Shown one piece after another: positions 21,659 through 33,752 of a stretch of 64,000 nucleotides of DNA (the first letter of the stretch is position 1; every line of letters starts with the position of its first letter). Both the position numbers and the translations under genes were made by a program. Under the pieces are notes generated by a model that was not told where the DNA came from, did not search any database, and was given only the letters and a program-made list of their open reading frames with translations. This stretch comes from Excoecaria cochinchinensis (lineage: Eukaryota > Streptophyta > Magnoliopsida > Malpighiales > Euphorbiaceae), in NCBI GenBank assembly GCA_947683425.1, contig CANTUQ010000073.1:16454001-16518000 (forward strand), read 5' to 3'.

Positions 21659-24600
21659 TTAGCCATGGAACCTTTTGAGTTTGTTGACATTGACCGGTTC
21701 CTTGAATTCATTGCCATCGCTATCCGACAAAATTGCAGCTCCTTTGGATAACAGCTTCTTGAGGATATATGGCCCTTCCCAAGTTGGTCTAAATTTTCCT
21801 CTGATATCCGGTACGCCTGGTCTCATCTGTTTGAACACCAAATCCCCCTCCGTTAGCGGATGCTTTTTCACCTTTTTTCTAAATGATCTGGCTAGCCTTT
21901 TCTGATAGACCTGATTATGATAGTAAGCTTTCATCCTGCTTGCATCTAATAAGTTCAAATGCTGTAACCTCTCTTGCATCCATTCGACTTCCGGAATCTG
22001 AGCTTCCATGACTACTCTCAGTGATTTAAGCTCTACCTCAACCGGCAGCACTGCCTCTATTCCGTAAACCAAAGAATACGGAGTAACGCCTGTAGATGTC
22101 CTTACCATCGTTCTGTAACCCCACAATGCAAAGGGAAGCTTCTCTGCCCAGTCTTTGTAGGTTTGGACCATCTTGGCTAGGATTCTCTTCACATTCTTAT
22201 TGGCGGCCTCTACTGCCCCATTAGCTTGTGGTCGATAGGGGGAGGATTTGTGGTGCTCGATCCCGTTCTTCTCAAGAAGTTTTCTAGTTTCCCCCATGAA
22301 TTGCACCCCGTTATCAGACACTATGTGATGTGGGAGGCCATATCTGCATATCAGACTTCTTTCAATGAACCTGGCCATATCTCTTGCGTCGATCTTCTTA
22401 AAGGACTCCGCCTCCACCCATTTTGTAAAATTGTCGATTACGACTATTATATATCTGTGTCCGTTGGATGCCGTAGGGCGGATTTCTCCAATAATTTCTA
22501 TTCCCCAAGCAGCGCATGGCCAAGGTGACGTTAGGCTGTGTAGCTCTGACACTGGCAAATGCCTTAAGTCTGCGTAATGCTGGCACAGTTGGCACTGCTT
22601 CACATATTTTGAGCAATCGTTATCCATCGTAAGCCAGTAGAAGCCTTGCCTTATTATCTTTTTGGCTAATGTCAGCCCATTCATATGGGCTCCGTATATT
22701 CCGGCGTGTGTTTCTTCCATTACCCTCCTGGCTTCTTTTTCATCCAAACACCTCAATTGGATACCATCCGCTTGCCGTTTGTACATTATCCCATTTATAC
22801 AAATGAACTGGGTAGACAGCTTGCGAATCATCCTTTGATCCTTTTCAGTAGCCTCCTCTGCAAATGTCGCATTCTCTAGGTAATTCATAATGTCATGATA
22901 CCGTGGCTTTCCATCCGCCACTTCTACTTCCATAACTGATCTCGATTCGAAGCTAGGTTTCTCAGAACTATAGATTCAAACTGGCTTCATGTGCACCCCT
23001 TCAGGGTTGTCCCACATTGATACTAGCATGGCGAGCGCATCGGCTAACTGATTTTCATCCCTGGGAATGAAATGGAATGTGCATACTTCGAATTGACTGC
23101 TCAGGTCTCTTAAATGCCGGATATATGGCATTAGCCTCTCTTCTTTCACGGCCCATTCACCTCGGATTTGATTGACCACCAAAGAAGAATCACCAAACAC
23201 TTCCACATTCTTTGCTCCTAAAGCTATTAACGCCTCCAATCCAAAAACACATGCTTCGTATTCAGCTTCGTTATTGGTAGCCTTGAATCTCAACTTTTTC
23301 GCCAAGGGAAGTTTTTCGTCATCCGGGGTTATCAGAACGACTCCTACTCCTGCCCCTTTGTTATTTACAGCTCCATCAAAGTGTAACTTCCAACCTTGAA
23401 TCCCGATAGCTGCTACCTCTCATCTGGAAAGTTAAACTCATATGAGTCTCCTTAGATCGGGGGTTCTGCTAGAAATTCTGCCACTGCACGCCCTTTAATG
23501 GTCTTCCAGGTGAAATACTCCACATCAAATTCTTGAAGTAACAGCAACCACCTACCCATTTTCCTAAGCAAAGATGGGGCCTCTTACAAATATCTCAGGG
23601 GATTCTGCCTCGCGACTGCCTGCACTTTGTAAGCATGAAAGTAATGTCACAATTTCTTAGAAGCCCAGATTACTACAAGGCAAATCATTTCTACCTCTGT
23701 GTATTTGACTTCGTAGGCTAAGAATTTCTTGCTGAGGTAGAAAACAGCAAATTCCACTCCAAAATCATCCTCTTGGGCCATCATAGCACCTACAGAATTG
23801 TCCTCTATGGCCAGGTATAGGATCAGCGGCTTGCCTGGCCGTGGTGGTCTCAGTACCGGTGGATTCAACAAATATTCTCTGACTGCATCAAAAGAATTTT
23901 GACAACTCTCGTTCCATACTACTGGCTGATCTTTTCTGAGTAGTTTAAAGATTGGCTCAAAGATCGAAGTAAGCTTAGCGATAAACCAATTGATGTATTG
24001 CAACCTGCCCAGAAAGCTTCTTACATCCTTCTCCTTCTGCGGTATCGGCATTTCTCTGATGGCCTTAACCTTATCCGGGTCAATCTCAATCCCCCTTTTA
24101 CTAACTATGTGTCCTAAGAGCTTCCCTGAGGTAACTCCAAAGATGCACTTTTAAGGATTCAATCGCAAGTTGTACTTATCTATCCTTCGAAAGAACTTTT
24201 CCAGGGCTTCAAAATGGCCTTCTCTAGTGGCTGACTTGGTCATCATATCGTCCACATATAGCTCTACTTCTTTATGAATCAATTTATCCAATATCTTTGT
24301 TGCTATCCTCTGATAAGTGGCCCCTGCATTTTTCAGGCCAAAAGGCATCACGCGATGAGCGTAAGTCCCCCACTCTGTGATAAAGGCCGTCTTGATCTGA
24401 TCAATTATTTCATTGAGAATTTGATTGTAGCCCGCGTAACCATCTCCGAAGCTATACATCTCACAAGCAGCGGCGCTGTCTATTAGTACGTCTATATGAG
24501 GTAATGGAAAATCATCTTTTGGACAGGCCTTATTCAGATCCCGATAATCCACACATACTCTTACTTTGCCATTCTTCTTGGCTACAGGGACAACATTGGC

Positions 24601-25510
24601 CAACCATGTTGGGTATTGCACCTCGACTAGAAACTTGGCTTTGATTTGCTGGTGAATCTCTTCTTTCACTTTCTCCACCCATTCCGGCCTAAGCCTTCTC
24701 AACTTCTGCTTAACAGGTTTGTGGTATGGATAGGTGGGGATAGCATGCTCTATGACTTTCCGATCGATTCCTGGCATATCTTCGTAGGTCCACGCAAAGA
24801 CTTTTTCATATTTTTTTAAGATTCTCTCAAATATTTCTCGCTCTTCAGGAGTTATATTTGATGCTATCAAAATTTCTTTTGGATTGTCTAAGGTTCCAAG
24901 ATTGAATGGAGTAGCATCAGTTGAATCAATATCAAATATGGATGGATAATGATCATGATCATGCATAGTGAAATCATCAGAAACATCACACAAGTAAGCA
25001 AAACCATTCAATTTATTAATAAGATTGAAATTGTCATTGACATCATTGAAAAGTTCTGGAGCAAAAAGAAAATCTAAACTATCCTCCTCTTCCTCCTCTG
25101 CTAGTGTATCTGCCGCAGTCGACGTTTCCGCATCACATCGGCCCTTTGGAGTCTCCTCATCCATCTTCCGCACATCTTCCTCTATCTTGGCCTTTCCTTT
25201 CAGCTGGGTGGTTATCATCTTTTCAGTAGTTATTTCTTCCGGCATCTCGCGGTCCCAAATTGTCCTACTGGTCATGATTTCTTCATCCCAAAAACCCTCT
25301 GCTAGCTTGATTAATCCAATGCCCCAGTCATAGACATCATTAAAAACCTCGAACCCTGGCACAATTCTTCCATCCAGCCATTGCGGTTCATTTTCTCCTG
25401 CATAGGCACATGCTGCGGTCGCTGGAACAAAGGTCTTCTGAATATAGGGAACTTCCATTTTTGACTTCTCGCCCTTCTTTACGGCACCTGTATATCCAAG
25501 ACCCCTCTTG
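21659..25510 (-). pseudogene. pol: pol polyprotein, A2 copy, 5' truncated
   Basis: Runs from just after the G-patch (RGLGYTGAVKKG) to the integrase end LKRFHG. RT (YVDD near 24255), both RNaseH domains and integrase are recognisable. The integrase part 22933-21659 is open for 424 residues, including HHCC and the SDNGVQF box; the first catalytic box reads WGIEIIG, where A1, B and D have WGIDIIG, a change at a catalytic Asp. Stops lie at about 24151, 23647, 23590 and 22978, with a 1-2 bp deletion near 23416 in the second RNaseH. It is cut at 25510, so no start codon or gag precedes it. Confidence 0.82.
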
Positions 25511-26246
25511 GAGCTATGACCCGGAGTGGAAGGGTAGCCCCGAAAGTAGTGAAGCCACAAGCGCCGATTGAGGACAGAAGGGGAAAGGAGCTAGAGGAAG
25601 ATCCGATTGTCAAGCAACTGAAAAAGACACCGGCTCAGGTTTCAATATGGGATCTTTTGAGACAGTCGCCATCACATAGGCAGAAGGTGGTGGAGGCTTT
25701 ATGCGAAGCAACTGTGGCTATAACCATTTCACCTACGGAACTCCTGAAGGTAGTAAAAGGAGGATCGGGAGAAAATGTTGTTTTTACCAGCGTGGATCTG
25801 CCGGCAGAAGGTCGCAACCATAATCGCCCTCTTTATATAAGGGCGCAGATTAGCCAAAAGCATACCGCCTGTGTGATGGTGGATGATGGTTCTTCCATAA
25901 ATGTATGCCCACAGGTAGCAATAGTAGCTTTTGGGGTAACAGAGGATATGTTGGCAAAATCTGATCTTACCATCACGGCATATAACAACTCGCGTAGGCA
26001 GGCTTCGGGAACCTTCACAGCGGTGGTAAAAATGGGACCGGTAGAGTCAGAAGTAGAGTTTATGGTGTTGCCCATACCCGCTAATTTCTCAGCTTTCCTA
26101 GGCAGACCATGGTTTCATAGATTGGGAGGAGTCCCCTCTTCACTGCATCAGATGGTAAAAATACCTTACGAGGGCCAGATAGCCAGGCAGCCGTTTAATG
26201 GGTTTCATGTCACCATGATAGGCAAAGAAGAGCAGAAGGAAGAAAG
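25511..26246 (+). pseudogene. gag-pro: gag C-terminus and protease, element C
   Basis: Open frame from TRSGRVAPK through the protease active site VMVDDGSSINV (near 25880) and FLGRPWFHRLGG. Compared with A1, a 48-bp in-frame deletion bounded by AGAT direct repeats joins EGQI to ARQPF, and this removes the stop codon that A1 and B have at the protease/pol border. The frame then continues into junction sequence and stops at 26286. No start or gag core is left. Confidence 0.75.
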
Positions 26247-27574
26247 TTCTTCAGTCGTCGGGTTCGGTTATCAGCTGCCGGGATAAGTATCCATCTCTTG
26301 TACGCCCTGGTAGAGATGGTAGAATGGCTCCCAAACAAAGGTATGACGGTTTTCAATGGAAGTCGGCTCCAAAGCTCATGATAGCGGGAGGCAAAGGCCG
26401 CAGAAAGGACTCCACCTCGAAAGGATAGAGGGAGTCTCACCACATCCTGAGTTACTCCGAGTTGACAGGAACAACGAGCTGTGATGTAGAAAGTCGCCTC
26501 ATGGAGCCCGCATAAGGGAACACATCCTGAAGACCCATCAATAACTGCACCGGACAAGGGAAGCCAAGCATGCGTAAAGCTAATATCATCGTCAGATATC
26601 TCACTGAATCTGCTAATGCACTCATCAGGAGTCCCAAGTAAATACAGACAACGTCGAGGGAGGAAACACTTCGCAGAGTAACAATTGATAACTCTAGGAG
26701 CAGGCTCTGACAAAAGCTTTAATTTCTCCTGCAACCAAATCTGATAGGGGAAACAAAGAAAGACAAAGAAAATAAAAGCCAAAGAGAATAAAATAAAAGG
26801 CAAAGAAAAGCCGCTGGAGTAAGTTGGATTTACTTCAGGCAAAAATTAGGCATAGGGCTGTGTGAAAATCCGAAAGGACGCACTTCCCGCTAAGAAAAGC
26901 TAGTGTGAAAATCCACAAGGGACGCACTACCTTTTAAAGCAATGACGTACCTGGAGTAATAAGGGGCTCCCAGAGAATGAAGTGGTAGACCCGACATGAA
27001 CAGAGTCCAAACCCAAGATAGTCTCAGCTAGAATGAGGGGGAAAGGTGTGAGCCCATGATGAAAGTCATCCAGAATTCCAAATAGATGAGGGTCTCCGAG
27101 CAGCTCCTCTGAGGTCACGACCAGATACTTTATCAGGCAGAAGAGGAAGATGACACTCACGCTGTATGAGGGGATGTTGGAAAATTCATCCATTGCTTCA
27201 ATCAGAGGTTCTAAAGAAAATACTGAGCCCTGAGGAACTAGACGAGAAGCGTCAGAAGGAGCTACACTTAAGGACAAGGCAATATCCCGGATTTGGATCA
27301 AACCGCAGCGAGGTACGCAAGGCAAAGCACCAGGTGGATACCAACTTCCAATGATAGCAGCAAATTCTTCGGGCAAGGGGCATATTTCCTGATAGGTGAA
27401 CCTGATGACATGAAAACGAGGATCCCAGAAGTGGGTTACAGCAAAAAAAAGGGTGTAGTCTACCTTGACTCTCCGCAAAAACCTCAGTCCAGAAAGGCGG
27501 GCAAGAGTACTGTGTTCCCAAATTTGAGCATCATCTAAGACACGGTGCATCTTGGAAAGGAAAGGAGAATTCAT
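26210..27574 (-). CDS. Antisense DUF7745-like gene, element C copy (no internal stop)
   Basis: Minus strand: exon 1 27574-26951 (208 codons), intron 26950-26741 (210 nt, CTCCAG|GTACGT to TATCAG), exon 2 from 26740 to a stop at 26212-26210. Both exons are open, so the spliced product would be about 384 residues. It is the only copy of four without an internal stop. The last 13 or so residues come from the deletion junction rather than from the normal RHLASEG-type end. Conserved motifs are HFWDPRFHV, EEFAAIIGSW, LTPFPLILAETILGL and VPLCGLHEATFYITARC. The minus-strand TATAAAA at 27696-27690 lies about 115 bp upstream. Coding potential is inferred; expression is unknown. Confidence 0.6.
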
Positions 27575-28644
27575 GTCTCGATAGCTAAAGCCACAGTTGC
27601 TAAGGGGAAAAAAGGAAAAAACTGGAGAAAAGAGCCTATTTTGGAGCTAAAATAAGGAAGAGGCACGAAATTCAAGAAAAATGGTTGAATTTTATAGATT
27701 TGGCTGTCAGACGGCTAACCCGTCCCTATATTCAGACGGTGAACCCGTCTGTACTAGTCCACCTGGCAAATCGTGCATTGTGCATATCACGCGCATTAAT
27801 TAGGTAATTAATGAGGGAATCTGGATAGACAGACGGAATACCCGTCTGTAGCTATATGGGCGGGAAGCCCGTCGATACTTAAAATCTATATAAAGACGCA
27901 AGTACCGACGGGAAATCATTTTCTTTTCCATCTTCTTCACACCGACGCCTTTTCCTTTGTTTCCAACAGTCTTTTTTCGTTTTTGTCTTTTCAAATTGCA
28001 TTTTTTTCGCACCAGTTTCTAGTTTTTTGACTTCTTCAGTGGGTCTCGACTTCTAGGTCAGTAAAAATACCTCCATTTTTCTTTGTTTTATTATTATTAT
28101 GAGCAAGGTGATTTCTTTTTCTTTTGAATTAATTGAATTTGTGGCCTGGTTGATCCCGGTTGACACTGTAAATAAGTTAATAGAATGAAGTTTGTTTTAA
28201 TAAATAAAGAGTGCATGAATGTATGTTGTTCGAGGAATAATTAGTGTTCAGAGTATAAATATGGCCTTAGGAATTCATATACTTTGAAGCAAATAATGTG
28301 AGAATTAGAAAGTAAAGGTGATTATATTGCATCGTTGTTCGGGGTCTGAGGCCCGTTCCGTTCTATTTCTTCTTCATTAATGCAAGAGTTTGGGCACACC
28401 CTTGCCGGGGTGCTGCCAGTTTTTTTTAGCAAATGTAAATATTATATTGTTGCTTGGGGCCTGAGGCCTGTCCCTTCTTCTTATCTTTTCATGCACGACG
28501 TTGGGTACACCCTTGCCGGGGTGCTGCCAAAATTTTTGAAATCTTTTTGGTTTAGATACACCCAGGCAGAATGCCACCTAAATTTCTATCATAAGGTCTG
28601 TTCATACCCACAATGCTAAACTAACTGTTTGTCTTATTCACAGG
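27575..28644. promoter_or_regulatory. Divergent promoter region with leader intron, element C
   Basis: Mirror image of A1 4577-5644. TATATAAA on the plus strand at 27887-27894 lies in the loop of the hairpin (one arm has a mismatch), TATAAAA on the minus strand at 27696-27690, and GACGGG palindromes at about 27708-27915. Candidate sense-gene leader donor CTAG|GTCAGT at 28056/28057 and acceptor TTCACAG|G at 28643/28644. Confidence 0.55.
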
Positions 28645-29300
28645 ATGCCACCACGATGATACGCTCCACATGATCAGCCCGAGCCTGAAGCCCCAGGTTG
28701 GATGAGCGACGAGGCTAGACAGAGATATGCAGCACTGGTTCAGGTGCAGTTCCGAGCTAGCCGCTTCATTTCTAGGCCGTTCCTCGAGGCTCTAGGGATG
28801 GCGGATGAGGTGGATATACTGATGACGGGCGCGGGTTGGATAGAGTTTTTGACACCTGCTTTCTAGACTCACCCAGAGGTGGTACGACAGTTCCTCGCTA
28901 CGCTACACTATGGTGGATATCAGAGATCTGACACGGAGGAGGGTGTCATCCAGTTTTGGATTGAGGGCCACCATTTCAACATCACTCGTCAGCGGTTTAC
29001 AGAGGCCATGGGGCTTCCAGTCGGGCAGGATGTCATGACACCCCAAAGATCAGTGAGACGTCAGCATTGGGCGGTTATAGCCTTACCAGGAGTGCCGTAC
29101 GATCATGATACGGCGAAGAGTACAGTACTTTTATCACAGGCTCTGCGATATCTTCATCGAGTTTTGTCCAGCTCATATTTGGGATGAGTTTGTAACCCAG
29201 GTTCCCTTAATGCCGCAGAGATCTGGAGTTTATGGCCCATGATGGCAGGCCAGAGGCTCAATATCAGCCACGAGATTTTGGTCAACCTGGTGAGGGTATC
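28645..29300 (+). pseudogene. ATHILA ORF1-like gene, element C, 5' part
   Basis: Begins with the shared ATG at 28645 but has TGA at 28657-28659 (codon 5; CGA in the other copies) and TAG in the TPAF*TH stretch. The N-terminal ATHILA-like domain continues to the element B insertion point after LVNLVRVS. The rest resumes at 43648. Confidence 0.68.
29296..29300 (+). repeat. Target site duplication of element B (left)
   Basis: GTATC directly before the LTR start TGTGACGC. The same five bases follow the other LTR at 43643-43647, and A2 and D have a single GTATC at this site (GTATCCAGG). Confidence 0.9.
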
Positions 29301-30582
29301 TGTGACGCTCGCCGAACCTCGATGCCTCCCGGAAGCCCGCCTTAGGGCGATCAGGAGAGGTTCATAAAAACTTGTAAGGTATTTACAAGCTGCGTCTATT
29401 TTGGGCAACAAAGAGGTTTCTTGGAGTCGCCACCCAATAGAACATTGGGAAGGGTTGTCTAGCCTCATCGAGCCTAAGACGGTGCATACATATCCATCTT
29501 GGGCTAACCAGAGAGATTTTGGAGATTTCAGCCTCTACCCCCTGGAGCCTAGGATTGTAATCGTTGAGCCCAAAGACCAGAGAAAGTTCGGGACTCCCCA
29601 TTTATTCATACCTTTGCTAAGTTTATAATCAAGTTTTGAATTTAGTATTTCATCCCATTTCTCATTCAATTTTTAATGCAATTTAAGTAAACGCATATCA
29701 AACATATAAATAAAGCGGTAAATAAAATAAATGAAAGCAAAATAAATTACAATAAAACTAGGGGCGGAATACAACCCCCATTTGTAAATAAAATACAACT
29801 CATGCATAAATCGGGTTATTTATTAAAAATAAGGACATTGGTCCTCTCATGCATAATTGAAGAAAACACTTTGTAAAGTGTCAATTTATTTTGAATGGAA
29901 AGCTAGGACATTGGTCCCACTTTTATTTAGGAAATAAATCAAATTAATTAATATAAATATTTTTGTGATTTTTTAATTAATGTGCATAAAAATAAATTTA
30001 TTATTACAAATTACATAATAATAAACCCAAAGGAAAACAAAATAATAAAAATAATAAAAAAACAACATCCAAATGGATCTTCAAATCTTCATGGGCTCCC
30101 ACTTGGTATGGAAAAGACTCACACATAAAAAATAAGTGTTGAAATAAAAGAAACAAATAAAAGCCATGTTAGTAATAAAAAATGAATTTAGAAATATACT
30201 ATAAAAATAAAGCAAATAAAAAAAAACATCATGTATGACAAACCAATTAAAATGGCATAATAAAAATATGCAATTTAACAAATTCACAACTTAACATGCA
30301 TAAGAAAACATAAAATAATGATAATAGAATTCAACATGCATAAAAAAACATGAATAGAAAATGCAAACATAAAATTCAGCATGTGTAAAAATATAAAATA
30401 ACAACAACAATATCCAACATGTATAAAAACAAAGGTAATAATAAAAATCAGCATGTATAAGAAATAAATAATAATAGTAATAATAAAAATAAACAAGAAC
30501 AAGGATAATAATAATAATACTAATGATGGTAATAACTACAATAATAATAGTAACATAATAAGACCATAGAATATGAACAATC

Positions 30583-30583
30583 A

Positions 30584-30645
<62 letters not shown>

Positions 30646-30670
30646 TAATAATAATAATAATAATAATAAT
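30583..30670. repeat. (TAA)n microsatellite in element B 3' LTR
   Basis: About 28 AAT/TAA units with one interruption. The 5' LTR has a shorter tract at 42315-42372, so the number of units has changed since insertion. Confidence 0.95.
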
Positions 30671-31585
30671 CAAAGAAGATGAACAATCCAATTAAAAATA
30701 GAAGAATAACATGAAAATAAAATAAGCCAATTATGATAAAACATGTTAAATGATGATACTAATAATATATATGAACTAAAAAAAATGATAATAATATTAA
30801 CATGAACAATTAAATGAGAAATAAAAATAAGAAATAATGATATGAACAAATTAAACAAAAAAAGAAATAAGAAGTAAAAATATGAACAATTAAATAATAG
30901 ATCTAAAAGAATTTACATGTTAATCAATTGAATAAAAGCAAAAGAATAAAAAGAAGAATAAAATGATAGAACTAAAAGAATTTACATGTTAATTAATTAA
31001 ATAAAAAAGAAATGAAATTAAAAATCAAACTAAGAAATTGAGCCAAGAATGTTTACCCTCAAAATTGATCTTGAAGAAATGAAGGTAGATGATCCAATTC
31101 CTTGTCTTGATTTGAAAAAATATGATTAGAGAAAAAATAAAATATTGAAAGATAAATTTTACTCAAGAACAAACAATTAGTTTATTTGTCTTAAAGTAAA
31201 AAGTTGTCAGTTGAAAATAAGAAAAATTCTCAAGAACAAAAATTGTTTTTTTTTTTTGTCTCAAGAATTGCTGGAAAATCCTTTAGAAATTGAGAGGGTT
31301 TGGTTGAGAGAAGAGAGAAGAAGAAGAAAATGTTTTCTAAAGAAAATCCCCCCCTAATTCTCTCTCCAAAATCCTTTTTATTTCCCCCAAAATTCAGATT
31401 TTTTTAATTAAAGAAATTAAATTAATTTAATTCCCATAACTCAAAAAAAACAATTGAATTTGGAGAGTTGGAAGATAAAAGGATTTTAGAATTGAATTAT
31501 GCAAAAAAAATGAGTTAAAAAGCATTTAAAATGAAGAAATTATGACAAAAAAAACGGAAAAAGGGCGAAATGGGGCACACTGCAC

Positions 31586-31736
31586 TGAAAAGCACAGCTG
31601 TGCTTTCGAGAAAAGCACGACTATGCTTTCGCGCGCACTCACGCTGTGCAGCGCAAAGCACAGCTGTGCTTTCAAAGAAGCTTAGCCGTGCTCGAAGAAG
31701 CACAGTCGTGCTTTCAAAGAAGCACAGCCGTGCTTT
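31586..31736. repeat. AAGCACAGCTGTGCTT palindrome array, element B 3' LTR
   Basis: Six near-palindromic units of the form AAGCAC-(A/G)-G-C/T-GTGCTT separated by 4-30 bp. The 5' LTR (43286-43392) has only four. The cluster lies about 250-400 bp from the LTR start, about 200 bp upstream of a TATA-like sequence. Confidence 0.88.
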
Positions 31737-31986
31737 TTCAGGCAAAAATTTTTTTTTTTGAAATTCCTATGAAAATACAATAATTTAAAATCTAACTTTT
31801 TATCCCAAAATAAATTTTAAAACATATTTAAAATATTTTTAAAATACATTTTTATTCATTCCTAACAAATCAAAACGACAAGGAAATTATCACTTCCAAC
31901 TTTCATTCTTTTTGCCTATTAATCGGCACATTTAATTTTATCATTGGGTAATCCTGATCAATATTACTCGGGACCCGGTGTCTACA

Positions 31987-32146
31987 GTTGCCCCCAATTT
32001 TGGGGAGGCTAGTGTGTGGGTGCCTAGGTGAGCCAAAATTCAGGAAAAGGAAAGAAACGCGTACCTGAAGCGGCGATCTTCCTGCTGGACGGAGTTATGA
32101 TGATTGTTGTTGCCGTGTTATAGGCAGGCTGTCTTTTGGTTGTAAC
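31987..32146 (-). other. Element B polypurine tract and adjoining 3' non-coding DNA
   Basis: The complement of GTTGCCCCCAATTTTGGGG abuts the LTR edge. The remainder matches 1210-1354 of B-prime and has no reading frame. Confidence 0.7.
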
Positions 32147-32604
32147 TGGTGACGTCGTGGTCGTGCTAACCTCTTGTGGGTAATGCCGCCATCGTGCTAA
32201 CTACTGTGAATTGGTAGTGCCGTGGTCGTGCCAACCTCTTGTGGGTAATGCCGCCATCGTGCTAACCGCTGTGAATCGGTAGTGCCGTGGTCGTGCTAAC
32301 CTCTTGTGGGTAGTGCCGCCATCGTGCTAACCGCTGTGAATTGGTAGTGCCGTGGTCATGCTAACCTCTTGTGGGTAGTGCCGCCATCGTGCTAACCGCT
32401 GTAAATTGGTAGTGCCGTGGTCATGCTAACCTCTTATGGGTAGTGCCGCCATCGTGCTAACCGCTGTGAATTGGTAGTGCTGTGGTCGTGCTAACCTCTT
32501 ATGGGTAGTGCCGCCATCGTGCTAACCGCTGTGAATTGGTAGTGCTGTGGTCGTGCTAACCTCTTGTGGGTTGGTGCCGCCATCGTGCTAACCGCTGTGA
32601 GTTT
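32147..32604 (-). repeat. 65-bp tandem repeats, element B
   Basis: About seven units with exact 65-bp spacing; the CCGCTGTGAA landmark recurs at 32266, 32331, 32396, 32461, 32526 and 32591. Reverse complement of 838-1212. Confidence 0.92.
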
Positions 32605-33752
32605 TTTTGAGCTGTGCGCCTTTAGATGCTTGGACGTGTGTATGATATGGAATGCAAATGCTTGCAAAAATGTATAGATTGTGCCCTAGGTGGTCCAAGG
32701 TTTGCTGAAGTTATAGCTTGTCTGCTCTACCATGCCCCCTGAATCCTGAGAATCGTCGACAAGTTTTATGAAAGAGACGTCCGGTGTATATCCTTTGCCC
32801 CCTTAGTCAATGATCATTTACCTGGAATTCATGTTCTGTGTTGTGTGTTAACTGATTGAAATAGGATTATCTGAAGTAACGCCGCCCTATTGCTCCAGGC
32901 ATTGAACGTCATTGTTTTAAAGGTAGTGCGTCCCTTGTGGATTTTCACACTAGCTTTTCTTTGCGGGAAATGCGTCCCTTAGGGGATTTTCACACAACCC
33001 TTTGCCTAATTTTTGCCTGGAATGGACCCAACCCAATCCAGCGGCTTTTGTTTATTTTATATTTATATTATTTTTTATTTGTAGGGCAGACTGCCAATTT
33101 TCAGGTTTTCACCCTGCCCTTTGGCCTAACTTTTGGTTAGAGAGCCAGTTACGGTTTTCATCTCTAACGGCTTTTTTTTTTTAGGACAGACTGCCTATTT
33201 CCAGGTTTTCACCCTGCCCTTTGGCCTAACTTTTGCTTAGAGAGCCAGTTACGGTTTTCATCTCTAAGGGCTTTTTTTTTTTGAAGGAACTACAAGATAA
33301 GGCTATTATCAAAAGCTTCGCTAAGAATGAATAGCACATATCTGCTTAGGCACCTTCCGACAAAATCAAAAAGGCGACAGTCATTAGGTAAATAGATAAT
33401 ATATTTTTAAGGCAGAACTAAAAGCCAATGAAAATGCAAACTGTAATCTTTATTCATTGCAAAATTGAGTACATTTGTATATGATTTTATCATACATGAT
33501 CTTCAATTGACAGAAATAAAAAACACAAGACCACATCTAATCTCAGAATAGATCTTGTAAGCATCAAACTCCTGTTATCAATTAGCCCTCTCGGGTTTTC
33601 TCGATTGAACATTTTCTCTCAGCCCTTAATTTTTGCCCAGGATGCCTTTTTTCCGATTTTCACCCTGACAGGGCGCCCAATTTTAGCAAGGCTGCCTTTT
33701 TTCGGTTTTCTACTTGCGGGGCATTTATTCTCTTCTTTTTATTTTCTAGTCT
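32605..33752. other. Element B 3' non-coding region with relic of the antisense-gene intron
   Basis: About 32900-33060 aligns with the DUF7745-gene intron of family A (for example 6275-6420): GGTAGTGCGTCCCTTGTGG, GATTTTCACACTAGCTTTTC, the second GTCC...GATTTTCACA block and CCAGCGGCTT. In B the donor is destroyed (CTCCAGGCATTGAACGTC instead of CTCCAGGTACGTC). Two 100-bp tandem blocks with AGACTGCC and AACTGGCTCTCTAA landmarks (complement) follow at 33080-33280. 33560-33750 is the spacer shared with family A downstream of integrase. No gene is supported. Confidence 0.6.

Larger units (their letters stand above)
16014..25510 (-). mobile_element. Element A2: family A copy in tandem with A1, 5' part missing
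   Basis: Begins with the polypurine tract complement at 16014, then 52-bp repeats, ATHILA-like gene, promoter region, antisense DUF7745-like gene and pol, in the same order and orientation as A1. It stops at about 25510 in the sequence equivalent to A1 position 11245, just after the G-patch. Gag, protease and its own 5' LTR are absent. The neighbouring sequence is an inverted family A copy (C), giving a fold-back joint. Confidence 0.85.
29301..31986 (-). repeat. Element B 3' LTR
   Basis: 2686 bp, beginning TGTAGACACCGGGTCC (minus strand at 31986) and ending GCGAGCGTCACA at 29301. Landmarks: palindrome array 31586-31736, TATA-like AAATAAAAAGG at 31383-31373, a long AT-rich body, a (TAA)n microsatellite, and a GC-rich end homologous to the A LTR end. 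The apparent Tyr/Ile/Phe-rich open frames around 30080-30860 are low-complexity artefacts. Confidence 0.92.

Noticed and set aside
29154..29601. Minus-strand frames joining ATHILA-like and LTR sequence (29154-29468, 29383-29601, 41104-41322)
   Set aside because: They cross the B insertion junction or lie in the conserved LTR end; similarity between copies is due to LTR homology.
30081..30860. Tyr/Ile/Phe-rich 'membrane protein' frames in the B LTRs (also 41802-42560)
   Set aside because: They are produced by (TAA)n and AT-rich low-complexity LTR sequence, including runs of Tyr from the microsatellite.
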